The notes: generated by a model not told the origin, from the sequence alone. A stretch of DNA of 64,000 nt from Ulota crispa (GCA_963920765.1 OY987252.1:5441966-5505965), one strand, 5' to 3'; shown: positions 23,690 to 35,460, counted from the first letter of the stretch. Numbers and translations: made by a program.

Positions 23690-24060
23690 AACTTTTGGAG
23701 AAAAGCTCCAAATTACAAATGAATGATGCCATTGGCTTTGGAATGCCAAAAAAAGTTGGTTTAGACACCAAAAACTTCTAATTCCAATAGGTAGAACTTA
23801 AAAAACCTAAAAATAGTCAAAATATGGAAGGTAAAACTCCAAATTTTGGAATTTATTTTTTTCCAAAATTCTAACTTCAACACCTTCTTCAAAAGGTTTG
23901 AAAAAGTAGAATAACATTCTTTTTTTGCCAAATTTGGACTTGGGAGTCTCCTGGAATCGCGGTCAACGCAATTCCCGCCTGCGGAGCTGCTTAAAGCATT
24001 CGTCATTGCCTGTTGAGGTAGTTCCCGCGCTTGAAATGCTTCCAAATTTGTTGAGAAGTC
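23690..24060. repeat. Diverged relative of the 1-930 / 29905-30853 repeat
   Basis: The part around 23705-23785 (CAAATGAATGATGCCATTGG, TTGGTTTAGACACC) lines up with 29930-30002 (CAAATAGATGGTGGCATTGG, TTGGTTGTTCACAC) and with 40-115. Beyond about 150 bp the match is hard to follow. A candidate TATA motif (CTATAAATT) is at about 23572. I take it as an older member of the same LTR-like family. Confidence 0.4.
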
Positions 24061-27000
24061 TTATTAACACAAAATAACATATTCTAATTTTTTGTGGGAT
24101 TTTATCGCTAATTGGGAATTTTCTAGGAAGATTCCATTATTAAATCCAACGGTTGATTGTCCGGTGAGAGAGATTTGACAATCGAAACTTTCCGGAAATT
24201 TTTGTTGAACCTTCCATGGGATTCTACAACATTTTGGCAAACTTCTATTTTTAGTCCAACTTCCTTAAATTGTAGTCAATTTAAAGTTGACTCTACCTCT
24301 ATCATGTTATTTATAAATTTATCATTCTAACTACTTTTAATTTACAAAATATAAGAAATAGGTAGGAAAAAGTATAGGAGACATGTATATACATCTAAGT
24401 ATTTCTAATTTTAGCTTGAACTATTTTTTAGGTGTTTTTACATTTTTTCCTACTAAAATGCAAAATTAAAATTAAAAAGTGAGCTTTTCAACCAATGTGC
24501 TAACCTTGGAGCTTACAATTAGCATCAAAAAAATGAAAAGGAATCAAACAAAGCCAAAAGATGTATCCAATTGTGCGTGGCGCACGTTGGTACAAAGAAG
24601 TTGATGTCCATATATAAAGAAGTTAAAAGGTTGTAGCAAAGCAAATGTTTGTCGACTCAATTTTGGAAGAGCCGATCTAATTGGAAAAATTGGTGTGCAT
24701 CAACAATTGAAGGATGTATTGGGATGATCTCCCAAACCCATGGAAATCCAGGCTGAAATGGTGAGAGACAAAAGCTATGGTGGTGAATCACGGAGGAAAA
24801 GAAAACCCAACTTTGTTATGCATGGAAGTGGAATTCTCTCTTTAACTTTTGGAGGTAGTAGAATTTCTTGAACCACGGCAATAATTGTAATGATCTACCT
24901 ATGGATACTTGATTTCTAGGTCTTCTAAATTTTTTTTGAAAGATCTGTTTGTATTTTGATGTTGTCACCAGCAAAGTACCTCACACAAAGAATATTGCAT
25001 GGGGTGATTTGCGAAGTATATTAGAGGAAAAGATAGTAAGACATCTTTTTGTGTTGAATTTGATTGAATAGGTAGCAACTATGAAATCATCTCAAAAGAA
25101 TACAGTTGTTGATGATGAAGAAACGTTGAGTCACATTGCAAGCGTCATACCCATCAAAAACAAAGACAAACTGCCACCATAAGAACTGAACTTGGAAGCT
25201 TAATTGATCGTGGTAGTTGTTCCGGAGAGTGGGTCATGTTCCAAAAGGCGCGAAAGAACAACCGCGCTCTTGGAGAGTAGTGTTGTACTCTCTCAAAAAG
25301 ATTAGCACCCAAGGCAAAATGAAAACACTCCGCTAGTCATGATGGACAATGTTGACATTGCGGAGGTAGTAGCGGCATAGGTAAGGTTTCATATTGAACA
25401 CTTGAAACAATAACACTATAGCAGTAAGCATTCTCAAAATCAAACGTATGCAGTCCTACAATGCTAAGTTGATGCAAAAGTTTTGTTAAGTGTTTCAAAA
25501 AGGAGGATGAAATCAGTGTTTTTGGTTGGTGAAGTTGATTTTGTTAAGTTGTTGCGCAGATGCAGTGGCCAAACAAGTCAACTATTATACAAGAAAATGA
25601 ACATGCTACAGTAACTTCTAGAAGCTTAATTTTTGTTATGCATTTGTGATTTTTGAGGGATATAATCCTAATTGCAAATGCGTCACATGGATTGTGCAAA
25701 ATGTTCCAAAAGGTAATGTAAATGCATGAGATTGTAGACAATGGCAACTAATATTATCCGGAAACTGATAATTTATTATTCGTTGCTTGTACTATGTGTC
25801 TCCTAATGTGCTTGCTCTTGAAATTGTGTAATACTTGTTCTTATTGTAGTTGTTGCATTCCAATTATGTGAACTAAGTGGAAATTTTGGATTGCAGTTTG
25901 GCAATGAAGTATGCTGGCACAAGGAATCATCCCCATGCTTTGTATTGGAAGGCAATTGAGGAAGAAAACCAGACAAGCTTAAGTACCAGAACATATTAGT
26001 GTAGTTCCATGTAGATTCAAGAAAACAATATTTCTAGGTATGAAAGTTTAATGATATGATTTCCATTGACATCAATTATTGTCATAGTGCACTACCTATC
26101 AAAAAGCTTATGAAGGGTTTGACAGATGTGACCATAGATAGAAGAGATTTCCTTCATATAATGCACTTTCAAGTTTGCATAGTTGTTGTAGGAGTAATAT
26201 GTAGTGCATTCTTCCTTGTGTTTAAGTTTACTACTTAGATATATATATATAAATGGATTGTGAGTTCATATAAAAAGTGAAGGTTACATTGCCACAAAAC
26301 TAGACATGCTAAAATTGGTGCAATAAACATATTATGGAAAATGCAGAAGTTTTTTAAAGCACATTTGTATTTTAAAAAATAATCAAGAGTTGTAAGCAGG
26401 GGTGAGTCAATTTGATTTGGGACGTGTAGTTAGTTGGCTTGTCCATGTGTTCACAAAGTACAGGTTCACGCAAAACTACGTCTATTTGACGGAGTCATAT
26501 TAAAAGCCACTACATTGATTATTTTGCAAATTCCAAATGTATTGCCCTATTGTATAGACACAACACATGTCAATAGCTATTGGCTGTGACATTTGACAAT
26601 TTGGATGCAGCTGTGAAAATTCATTTTAATCACAAAGCAAGGTTAAAAAAGTGAACAACACATTTAGCCTTCACAGCTACTAAAGCGGATTACTCTTTCT
26701 AGCTTGTCTTTGCATGAACTTGGGGCTGAAAATGACATGGCGTTGTGACCATTGTGACAAATCAATTGACAAGAGAGATTGTCAACCGCAAGTTCAAATG
26801 ACATGGTCAAAACACTAGAGCAAAATTTCCAAAAAATTGTGTTTCACTCTACATAAAATGTGAAGCTGATTGTGTAGAGTTCTTTGTTGCCAATTGTGAG
26901 TACTCAAACCTCCTCCTTGAGAATTAATTGCAAGCACAACCGGATTCTTAACAAAACTAGAAAATGAGCTATAAAAGCAGAGGGTGGATTTGGTTGTAGA

Positions 27001-27640
27001 TTTTCAACTAAAGATGCCTTCCAAGCAATGGATCTTCACTAACAAGCCTACAATGTACAATGATGAGCAAAGCCAAGGACAATCTACTCAGTAATTCTCA
27101 TGCGGGATTTTGTATTTAGTAGAAGTGGGGATGTAAGTAATCATACCTCATCATGGGGGTTCACATACCCTATGTCTTGCTCATGAACGGCCTCCATTCT
27201 TCCGTAATATGGTGGTGCTGAATCAGCGTGTAGTGACTCTAATCTAGGGACAAATAATCACAACACTCTAGGGGAGTTGGTGGTTCACCCCATCTTACTG
27301 GGCCAGTTTAGATTATCAAATGGTGACAAATAATCACAACATAAATCGGCTTCTATACTAGCGGGTCAAGGACTATCTTAATCCCTTAGTACTCAAGAAT
27401 CAAGGATTATCCAAATCCCTTAGTGGATTGTCAATACATCAAGATGCCAGAGGCTATCTCCTTCCCTAGCTACTTAATGAAAATATGACGCCTTGTGGTT
27501 CTACGTGCCCCCTATGACGTGCTCCTAATTCAATTGGGATGAGGATCTCCCCGTACTTTGGGCCAACTAGTTAAATATTTAGCCAAGACAAATTGTGGAT
27601 GAGCCCAATTAATGGCTCTACTTCCCTCTCCTTTTAGTCA
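24061..27640. other. AT-rich DNA, no gene recognised
   Basis: No recognisable gene. A short open frame at 25081-25182 (MKSSQKNTVVDDEETLSHIA) is followed by other protein-like bits in other frames up to a GTAAGG at about 25381, which may be relics of a decayed exon. Otherwise there is only AT-rich sequence, with a short TA repeat near 26239. Confidence 0.4.
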
Positions 27641-27862
27641 AAAATACTCTGAAAGAATGGGAAGGCGGACCTGCTGGCCAGCAGGGCGGAGTTCAAGGTT
27701 TGAAGGTGGGTTGAGACCCAACAATGGGCTCGGGTAGGTTGGGTGCGGGTATTGGCAAGGTTTGTGTATGGCTAAGGTCCGCGCCGGTCCTCTGGGGGTT
27801 CTGACTGCGGCTGCTACAATTGTACTAAGGGCTAGGGTGGACTTGCAGAACGTTGGCAATTT

Positions 27863-29110
27863 GAGAGCTTGATCAGTGAATGCAAAGGCTCAACTCGCCA
27901 CAAGACTAGGAATTTGGGCAAAAAGTGCGTAGTTCGAGAGCTAATCAGTGAACGCAAAGGGCTGGCTGGCCGTGAGGCTAGGAATTTGGGCAGAAGTCTG
28001 TAGTCGAGAGCTAATCAGTGGAATGCAAAGAGCTCAAGCTAGCCGCAAAGGCTTAGGAATTTGGACAGAGAATCTGTCATTTGAGGCTAATCAGTGGAAT
28101 GTGAAGGGCTGGCTGGCTATGAAGCTAGAAATTGGGCAGAAGTTTGTAGCTCAAGGCTAGTTGGGAAATGCAAGAGCTTGGCAAGCCGCAAGCTAGGAAT
28201 TTGAGCAGAAGTCTGTAGATCAAAACTAATCAGTAAATAGAAAAGGCTTAATAGGGCTGTGAACTAGGAATTTTGGCAGAAGCTATAGTTGAGGCTAGCA
28301 GGGGAATATGAGGAGCTCAACTAGGTCGTGAGCTAGGAATTGGGCAAAAAGTCTATAGTTCAAAGCTAGCAAGGGGATGCAAGAGCTTGGTTGGGTTGTG
28401 AGAGCTAGGAATTTGGACAGAAGCTATAGCTCAAGGCTAGCAGGGGAATGTGAGGGGCTCAACTAGGTTGTGAGCTAGGAATTGGGCAGAAAGTCTATAG
28501 TTCAAAGCTAGCGGGGGGATGCAAGAGCTTGGCTGGGCCGTGAGCTAGGAATTTGAACAAAGCTGCAGCTCAAAACTGATCAGTGAATACAAAGGTCTCG
28601 ACTGGGCTACGAGCTAGGAATTTTGGCAGAAGCTGTAGCCAAGGCTAGCAGGGAAATGCAAGGGACTTAACTAGGTCCTAAGCTAGGAATTGGGCAGAAA
28701 GTCTATAGCTCAAAGCTAATCAATGAATGCGAGGGGCTGACTGGGCCAAGAGCTAGGAATCTGGCAGAAGCTGTGGTCAAAAGCTAACAAGGAATGTGAG
28801 AGCTTGGCTGGGCTGTGAGCTAGGAATTTGGCGGAAGTCTGTACTCGAGAGCTAGCAGGGAATATGAGAGGTGGGCTAGGCCGTGAGCTAGGAACTTGGG
28901 CAGAAGCTGTAGCTCAAGGCTTAGCAGGGAATGTGAGAGCTTGGTTGGGCCGAGAGCTAGGAATATGGCAAAAGCTGTAGTTCAAAGCTAATCATTGAGT
29001 ATGAAGGGCTCAACTGGGCCGTGAGAGCTAGAAATATGGACAAAAATCTATAACTCAAGGCTAGCAGGTAATGTGAGAGCTTGGCTGGCCATGAGAGCTA
29101 GAATTTAGAG
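27863..29110. repeat. Tandem array of about 18 degenerate ~70-bp units
   Basis: Each unit contains GAGCTAGGAATTTGGGCAGA, then AGTCTGTAGCTCAAGGCTAG, then CAGGGAATGCAAGAGCTTGG and CTGGGCCGTGA. The GCTAGGAAT landmark recurs about every 65-75 bp from about 27905 to 29100. Units are 75-90 percent alike by eye. The array precedes LTR-like copy B and probably belongs to the same long terminal or U3-like sequence. Confidence 0.93.
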
Positions 29111-29559
29111 CCTTGATTGCTAAGTTTGGAAGCTAGAGTTGCCGTAGGAGTTGGAATTCTGAGCCTGGCTGCTGAGCTTGAAAGCTAGAGCCGCTATGAG
29201 CTAGTAACTGGTTGTGGTGAGGGTGGCCATTGGTGCTAGGGAGAGAGTAAGTTCACCGGCTTAAGGACTCCGGTAGCAAAGCAAACTTCAAGCTAAAGGA
29301 GTCAATGAGCAAGGTAACTTCTCATGAAACCCTTTAGGGCATTGAGAGAACTGGCCACTCAAGGTTGAGCTAAAAGGATTCGCCTTGAGCTGTAATAAGG
29401 ACTTGTTTTGGTAAGGGAGTTTTGATAGCATCTTGGTAAGAGGGGAGTCAGGTAAAGTTCCTACTCTAACTAACAAGGGCTTGAATGCAACTGGACTTCT
29501 AGGAAGTGTGGAAAAGCGGCATTGCCAATCATAATCCAACTTCCTAGGGGTTAGTAAGA

Positions 29560-29904
29560 CCAATGCTAACTATGTCCTGACTAAATACCTAAAAGAGGGG
29601 GTCCCTCAAAGACGAGACACAAAGGATGAGAGCTCAAAGAACTAGGAGAGAAGTAACCAATGATGAGGACGATGATAAGTGGCCTAAACCAAGGAAGTAG
29701 TTACAAGTGATCTAAAAACAAGAAAGGGATGATGAAAGTGATGACAAGTAATAAGTGGCCAAGGAGTGTGTGTTTTGGGAGGAGGTGGGCCTCCCTTTAT
29801 ACTTTTGAGGGGGGGCCACCTCGGCCCTCTATCTAGGAGATCCATAGATCCCTTGAAATCTACCTAAATTTTAAGAAAAACCAAAAATGGATGAAATTTG
29901 GATG
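29560..29904. promoter_or_regulatory. Region between tandem array and LTR-like copy B, possible TATA box
   Basis: This part contains purine-rich sequence and, at about 29795, TCCCTTTATACTTTTGAGG, which would suit a retroelement TATA box. It is an inference from position and sequence only. Confidence 0.25.
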
Positions 29905-30853
29905 AATTTGCATAACTTTTGGAGTGTAGCACCAAACAACAAATAGATGGTGGCATTGGATTCCTTGGACCCAAAATAGCCAGTTTTGGTTGTTCACACT
30001 CCCAATTTAGAGCTACAAGGTGTCAATGAAGGATTAGGGGTGGATGGATGAAAAACCCAGAATTGGGAATTCATCCCAAATTGAGAAATTGACTTCTTGA
30101 GGTCTTCCAATGTTGTTGGGGGAGCTGGGAAACACTCCTTGCTTCCTTCAATGGGCCTCCAAATAGATACAATCTTGAACTTGGATGTCGCGCATGTTCT
30201 TGAAATCAGATGAATGTCGCCGTTCAAAGTCTTGCTGCTATCGAAACGTTTTGAAACTTGGGGGATCTTCATAAATCCTTGAGAAACTCTTCCATGAATT
30301 TTGATGGCATTTTACTGCCATTTGTCAACCTTCTTTCACTGGGGTTGATTGATAGCCTTATAGGGTTGACCGCTTGGAATTACGCTCTTTAAAGAGCTAA
30401 AGGTATTGGGTACCTTAGATATAGACGCACCAAATGTTGTGGTCGATAGTTGTTGGGTTGTAAACTAATGATGGGGCCCTTGGCCATGGCGTAACTGAGC
30501 AAACCTAAACTAACCCTCTCTAATTAGGTTAGTGGGGACTTTTGGAGGGGATTCCAAGCCCCTTAGTAGCAACTCCTGAACTAACCCTCTCTAATTAGGC
30601 TAGTAGGACTTTTAGAGGGGATCCCAAGCCTCATGTATGTAAGTCACTCAAACTAACTAAAAACTACTAAATCTCACTAAATCACTCCTAATGACTTACC
30701 AAATGGAGTAGGGTAAATAGAGTACCGCTAACCATTTGGTCTAATTAATCTAAATCAACATAAATGGCTATTCCACTTACATTAATGTAATATCAAAGCA
30801 AAATAAAACAAAAATTGAATTCAAGACTCTTGGTGCTGAATCTGGGACTCACA
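29905..30853. repeat. LTR-like dispersed repeat, copy B
   Basis: It matches 1-930 in the same orientation and also contains the tandem CTAACCCTCTCTAATTAGG block twice (about 30506-30568 and 30577-30638). The match ends at GGGACTCACA. No primer-binding site follows the end, and no polypurine tract precedes the block, so I cannot say whether the two copies flank one element or are separate insertions. Confidence 0.65.
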
Positions 30854-31059
30854 CTAATGCAAAATTATGTTCAAAATGGAGAACTCAACACAATCAAATT
30901 CACATTTTAAATTAAGTGGAATGAGATTTTTTGGCAAATTTCTTCTAGTGAACTTGACTGAAAAATTGACGGTATTTTGTCAAGAAACAGTCACTATAGA
31001 CACCAGAGCCCTTGTAGTAACTAGACCATGGTAGACTGGAAGAAGGTGGTGTGGTTCAT

Positions 31060-31412
31060 TGTTGTATTCTCCAATATGGCAACAACTTGACAAACACAAT
31101 GTCATAGACAGACAATAGCCCCTCCATCCGTCTTGTAAAGTCAATTTTAAAGTTGACTTTAAAATTAAGCACTCTCTATTTTCAATCTTGACATATTGAT
31201 GTTCCATTTATTGAAGTATATCAATTTGATATACACTTATTAGATTCTACATTTTGGATCATATTTAAGGTAGATTTTCAAATTATATCAACTTGTGAAA
31301 TATGGCTTTATTAGACAAAATGTCATTCATACTTGACATTTGTCATGCATGACATTAGATGTTAGATAGATAGCACAACGATTAGACTCCAAAATTTGTC
31401 CAACAAGACAAG
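31060..31412. repeat. Dispersed repeat M2, forward copy
   Basis: The sequence matches the inverse of 46136-46491 along its length, with landmarks GCACTCTCTATTTTC, CACTTATTAGATTCTACA and CTTGACATTTGTCATGC. It contains the palindrome-like TCAATTTTAAAGTTGACTTT. It abuts the Tc1 transposase remnant on its right, while the 46-kb copy has no transposase. It could be a MITE or the 5' region of the Tc1 element. Confidence 0.8.
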
Positions 31413-32001
31413 GCTAGTGTGGCTAGACAAGATGAAGATCAGTTGTCTCGGTTTTGACAAGCAATTGTGGTGCTGCAAGCATAGGGAAGAAGGATTGTCA
31501 ACCCGCACTTTCCAAGTCACGGTGAAACACAGTGGTGGTTCCTTAATGGTTTGGGTTTGCATGACTGCCCAAAGTAATGGCTACCTCACCAAGATTGAAA
31601 GAAAAATGGGTGCAGACTTATATTGCAAGATACTGCAAGATGAGCTTATGGCATCCATGAATTGGTACAATCTAGGTGTCATGGATATCACATTCCTGCA
31701 AGACAACAATCTGAAGCACACTTCCCGCAAGGCAAAGGCATGCTTTGAAGAACTTGGCTTGCAAGTATTGAAATGACTAGTGCGAAGTCTAGACTTGAAT
31801 GCAACAGAATATTTGTAAGAGCACCTCAAATGTCATTTGAATGCTCACCTAAATCAATCTAGTGGGATGCTAGAGTTATGGGAGAGGGTGGACAAAGAGT
31901 GGAAGAGCATCCCAATTGAGGTGGTCCTCAACCTTGTAGATAGCATGTTGCGCCAAGTTGCGGCTGTTTTGGCTACAAAAGGTAGCTTGACTAAATATTG
32001 A
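31411..32001 (+). pseudogene. Tc1/mariner DD34E transposase pseudogene (5'-truncated)
   Basis: One frame gives the catalytic half of a Tc1-type transposase: LVWLDKMKIS (first Asp of the usual SDET motif), TVKHSGGSLMVWVCMTAQ, LYCKILQDELM, FLQDNNLKHTSRKAKACFEE (second Asp), SLDLNATEYL (Glu; family SPDLNPIEHLW), ending VAAVLATKGSLTKY. There are 34 residues between the second Asp and the Glu, hence DD34E. Two in-frame stops (31774-31776 and 31816-31818), probably old Trp codons, and a missing N-terminal helix-turn-helix half make it dead. By eye it resembles fungal and animal Tc1 members more than the usual plant DD39D mariners. Confidence 0.92.
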
Positions 32002-32198
32002 TATCCAAGGCCAAAATTATTTTAGTCTTTTGTCTACCTTTGAAATCATTTTTTACAATTCATTGGCATTCAATTGTCAAAAGTTTTGCATTGCATGTTT
32101 TAAACTATATATTGATCCTTCTATCGTGTTCTTAGCTTTATTGATTAATTATTGCACGGTGCAAAAGAAAAAGAGTGGCACCACACAAAACATTGAAA

Positions 32199-32218
32199 CA
32201 ATTTTTTCCGCCACTGTA
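32199..32218. repeat. Probable 3' terminal repeat of the Tc1 element
   Basis: ACAATTTTTTCCGCCACTGTA reads on the other strand as TACAGTGGCGGAAAAAATTG, the classic Tc1 terminus (CAGTGG..) beside a TA dinucleotide (32217-32218). It lies about 200 bp after the transposase stop. No matching 5' terminus was found upstream of 31411, in line with truncation. Confidence 0.65.
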
Positions 32219-32857
32219 AATCAAAAGAACAAATTGAAGTTAAATGTGATACTAAAGGTCACCAACTTAGCTTTATAGAACCAACAATTCAGCGAAACAC
32301 TATAAAAAATAACGATTTCTCAATATTTCCAAACAAACAAAACAGTCTTATACTATGCTACAAAACAAAAGCTCTTACATGAAGATTCAATGAGGAGAAG
32401 TTTAGTTTTTTTGAAACACCTTATATGATGCAGAACAAGAGAGTTTAGGCTTTAAACTCATGTGCTTTTGTCTTGTGGTGATTGAAGGCAGTGACATGGT
32501 TCTTGTCAAAATAAGATCTATACTGCAATGCAGCATTCTAATTTTAACATGCATAAATGTGATTACAAATTTAAGATACCGAATTGTCTAAAAATACATA
32601 AACCAATAAGAATTTTTTTGCCATTTTTGGATGTGACAGAACTATAGCTATCCGCTACACGGTTTCATACCTTCTAAACAACAATCATTTAGCCCTACTA
32701 TTAAAGATACTTCAAAGAGCTTTTATTTACCCTAAGTTACCATAAGCCCCATTGTTACAAAACATGTACTCCTTACAAAGAAGTAAAGCTGTATAAGCGC
32801 AGCTCGGAGCAGCATTGACATAATTGACTAGAATTTATCATTGAAGACGATGTTTGG
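32219..32857. other. AT-rich spacer
   Basis: No gene or repeat is recognised in this stretch. Confidence 0.5.
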
Positions 32858-32972
32858 CACAAGTAGAAATCTAAGTTAAAACCCACTAAATTATGTCATG
32901 TAGTTTATGTTGAGTTCCATGTTTCTAACAAAAAAATTTGTTGAACAGTGCAAAATTTTGAGTTGTTGAAGA
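32858..32972. mobile_element. CACTA-type foldback MITE, left half only
   Basis: It starts CACAAGTAGAAATC and runs through ACTAAATTATGTCATGTAGT and TTATGTTGAGTTCCATG, matching the left arm of the MITEs at 33597 and 36823. The right arm is missing; the sequence passes straight into a fragment of the TTAA element. It is a decayed, deleted copy. Confidence 0.7.
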
Positions 32973-33113
32973 AAAAATTAGATGCCCATGTAGATATTTG
33001 AATTCCAAACCTTTGATAAAAGTTTTAATAAATCACAAAAAGAAAATTAGCTATAGGTACAAGCCCAAAATCCATTTATATCCCAAGGGGACAGTTTGTC
33101 TTTTAGGGGTTAA
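32973..33113. mobile_element. Right-end fragment of TTAA (piggyBac-like) element
   Basis: The last 135 bp match the right end of the element at 34313-35257 (TTTGAATTCC, TTAGCTATAGGTACA, AAAATCCATTT) and end GTCTTTTAGGGG followed by TTAA (33110-33113). The left part is lost at the junction with the MITE half. Confidence 0.75.
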
Positions 33114-33596
33114 ATAGCCTAATAGAAGTTTCCATGGAAATGTGTAAACAATATTACAATGAATATAACAGACTGCAAATGCGTGTTTGTTTTCTAGTCT
33201 AATTACATATTTGCCACCTAATTCACTTTCAATGGAATTAATGCAGAACACAATCTCATATATACACAACAAAGGGTTTGTTTGATCAATTAGAAAATGG
33301 CAAATTCAGTTCACACTAGAGAAATCATTTGTGAATATATGTTATTGTTCATATGTTGCGTAATTTGTAAGTGCGATTCATTGCAGGAATTTATAGTTTG
33401 ATGGCAAGGTCAAATTAAGGCTAATGCCCAAAAAAGATGACTTCAAAAGAAGCAAAGCAATGTGGCAAGGAACAAGAAGCATACTTGTTGAACAAAGGAA
33501 GATGCGGTGGGGACAATGATCTTGCCCACACTCACAAAGTGAGCAAGAGAAGTATATTGCACACCTTGCTTTACTAGACAAAAATTAATTTTCTAT

Positions 33597-33768
33597 CACT
33601 AGTAGAAAATTGCATTGGAACCCTCTAAATTATGTCATGTAGTTTATGTTGATTTCCATGTTTTCAATGCAAAATTTTGCTGAACATTGCAAAATTTTGC
33701 ATTGGAAACATAAAACTCAACACAAACTACATGACATAGTTTAGTGAGTTCCAACGCAATTTTCTTTT
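33597..33768. mobile_element. CACTA-type foldback MITE, long subfamily
   Basis: It begins CACTAGTAGAAAATTGCATT and folds back on itself around GCAAAATTTTGCTGAACATT. The right end has decayed (TTTTCTTTTGA in place of TTTTCTACTAGTG), so no target duplication can be read. Length and sequence group it with the copy at 36823-37002. Confidence 0.8.
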
Positions 33769-33964
33769 GAAATTTCAAATTTAAAATTCAACTAAAAAGT
33801 TTAGATTTGCAAGAATATTACATGTCTTCTACCAAAGGCTGGGGGTTATATGATATTGCTCATGTGATTGGTTCTAAGTTAATTGGCCGCTTGTCTAGAA
33901 CATGGGGACAAAATGGTGCATAACATGTTCAACAATCATTTCATGTATGGCTAGTTCTCAATTA

Positions 33965-35460
33965 CTTGTGTTCTTATTTATAGGTGACATGGGACTAGAA
34001 ATCAATGTATGGAAATATGGAATTGAAGAAGAACAATTGAGTTAATGATTCATGTCTATTACAAGAATGAAACTAGTTGATGTAATAAAAGTGAAAAAAG
34101 AGCTAGGAGCACAGAGTCAAAGTAAACTAAACATGAGAGTGTTGTAATTGTCAAATATTATGTCTTTGTTATGGAGTAATTGCTTGTCACACTAATGGAC
34201 GTGTGTATAATATCCACGTTACTCAGCAAGAGTATTGTCTAAAAATTATCATGTAAAGGAACAACAAAACTAAGACTAGAATTATCCAATGAATACAATA
34301 ATTATACTTTAACCCCTAAAGGACCAAGCCTTTTTTCTTCAAAAATCATTGAAAATTGCCACTTTTGGGGGAATGAATAAAAAGGTAGCAAAAAAAGTTT
34401 TTTTGAGAATCCAATCATAAGATCTTGTCCTAGACTATGGGAGGTACTTGTGGGAAAAACTTCAGCTCATTCTAGAAGTAGAGGAGTGAGATATTGACAT
34501 TTGAAGTGGAAAACAAAGTTTTTTTCCCTACTGTGCAAATTTTTTAGAAGCCATTGACAGCTCCTAGATCAAAAAAATTGCTCTACGCAAAGTTGAGGTT
34601 TATTTTTCTCACGTAGAAGACCAAGTCAGGTATGTGTGGGAGAATTTTCAAATGAATTGGAGGTGTGGATCATACTTTGTAAAATCCTACAATATTGTAA
34701 GGCCATGAAATTTGCATATATGCTAGGCAAAATTGGAGAATTTATGTAAAATTGAGAAATCTGAATTACTTTGATCCAAAAGTTGAAAATCAAGGAATCT
34801 TAGTCTACTACAACTTGAAAAAAAAATTAAAAAAAAAACACACAAAGAGCTCAAAAAAGGAAAGCAACAAATTTTACAAGAGGCAAAAAGAAAAGAAGTT
34901 TGGGAGTCCAATACCTACCCTCAAACTAAAACTTCTCATAACTTTCATCTCATCAATCAAAATTGAATGATTTGAAAAGTTTCCAATTTTTATAAATCTA
35001 AAGAACCAATTTCAGGTTTAAAAAAAAAAAAAACAATAATTTTGATTTCTTTTTTAGGTTGCCTGCTCTCACCTTTTTTTAGAAAGTCATGCAATTCTTC
35101 AATAAATGGCGGAATGAAGAAAAATTTAGATGTCCACATAGATCTTTGAATTCCCCACCTTCCATAAAAGTTTCAAAAAATCACAAATAGTAGATTAGCT
35201 ATAGGTACATGCCAAAAATCCATTTGACCCCCCGGGGGACAGTTGGTCCTTTAGGAGTTAAGAAATGTTTGATTAAACAAGACAAACACTTTATGGTGGT
35301 GAATAAATGATATGCACATTTTGAATGCTTTTGAACAACTTATATAGCGTGTTGTGCAAAATATAAGTGCAAGTAATGAATGTGTAGGTATATGATGTGC
35401 TTGTATGGAGAAATGATGCTGAAAATATAGATGATGTGGATTGAATAGTTTTTGTACATG
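33965..35460. repeat. Tandem duplication, copy 1 (split by TTAA element)
   Basis: Copy 1 consists of 33965-34312 plus 35258-35460 and is homologous to 35452-35990. Landmarks are GATTCATGTCTATTACAA, TATAATATCCACGTTACTCA, GAATACAATAATTATAC and, after the insertion, GAAATGTTTGATTAA and ACAACTTATATAG. The copies are perhaps 75 percent alike. Function is unknown; the block lies before the CACTA 2 remnant. Confidence 0.75.
34309..35261. mobile_element. TTAA-flanked element 1 with piggyBac-like ends
   Basis: The body (34313-35257, 945 bp) starts CCCCTAAAGGACCAAG and ends with the near-inverse GTTGGTCCTTTAGGAG, between TTAA at 34309-34312 and TTAA at 35258-35261. TTAA targets and CCC-initial terminal repeats are hallmarks of piggyBac. 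No transposase is encoded; a lysine-rich 72-codon frame inside is a composition artefact. The interior shares blocks with element 2 in inverted orientation (AAAAACTTCAGC, GACATTTGAAGTG). The empty site is preserved in 35452-35990. Confidence 0.8.

Noticed and set aside
30800..31060. 5' terminal repeat of the Tc1 element
   Set aside because: No CAGTGGCGG-like sequence beside TA was found before 31411, so the element appears truncated.
34752..34970. Lysine-rich 72-codon frame inside TTAA element 1
   Set aside because: It arises from A-rich sequence and does not resemble a piggyBac transposase.
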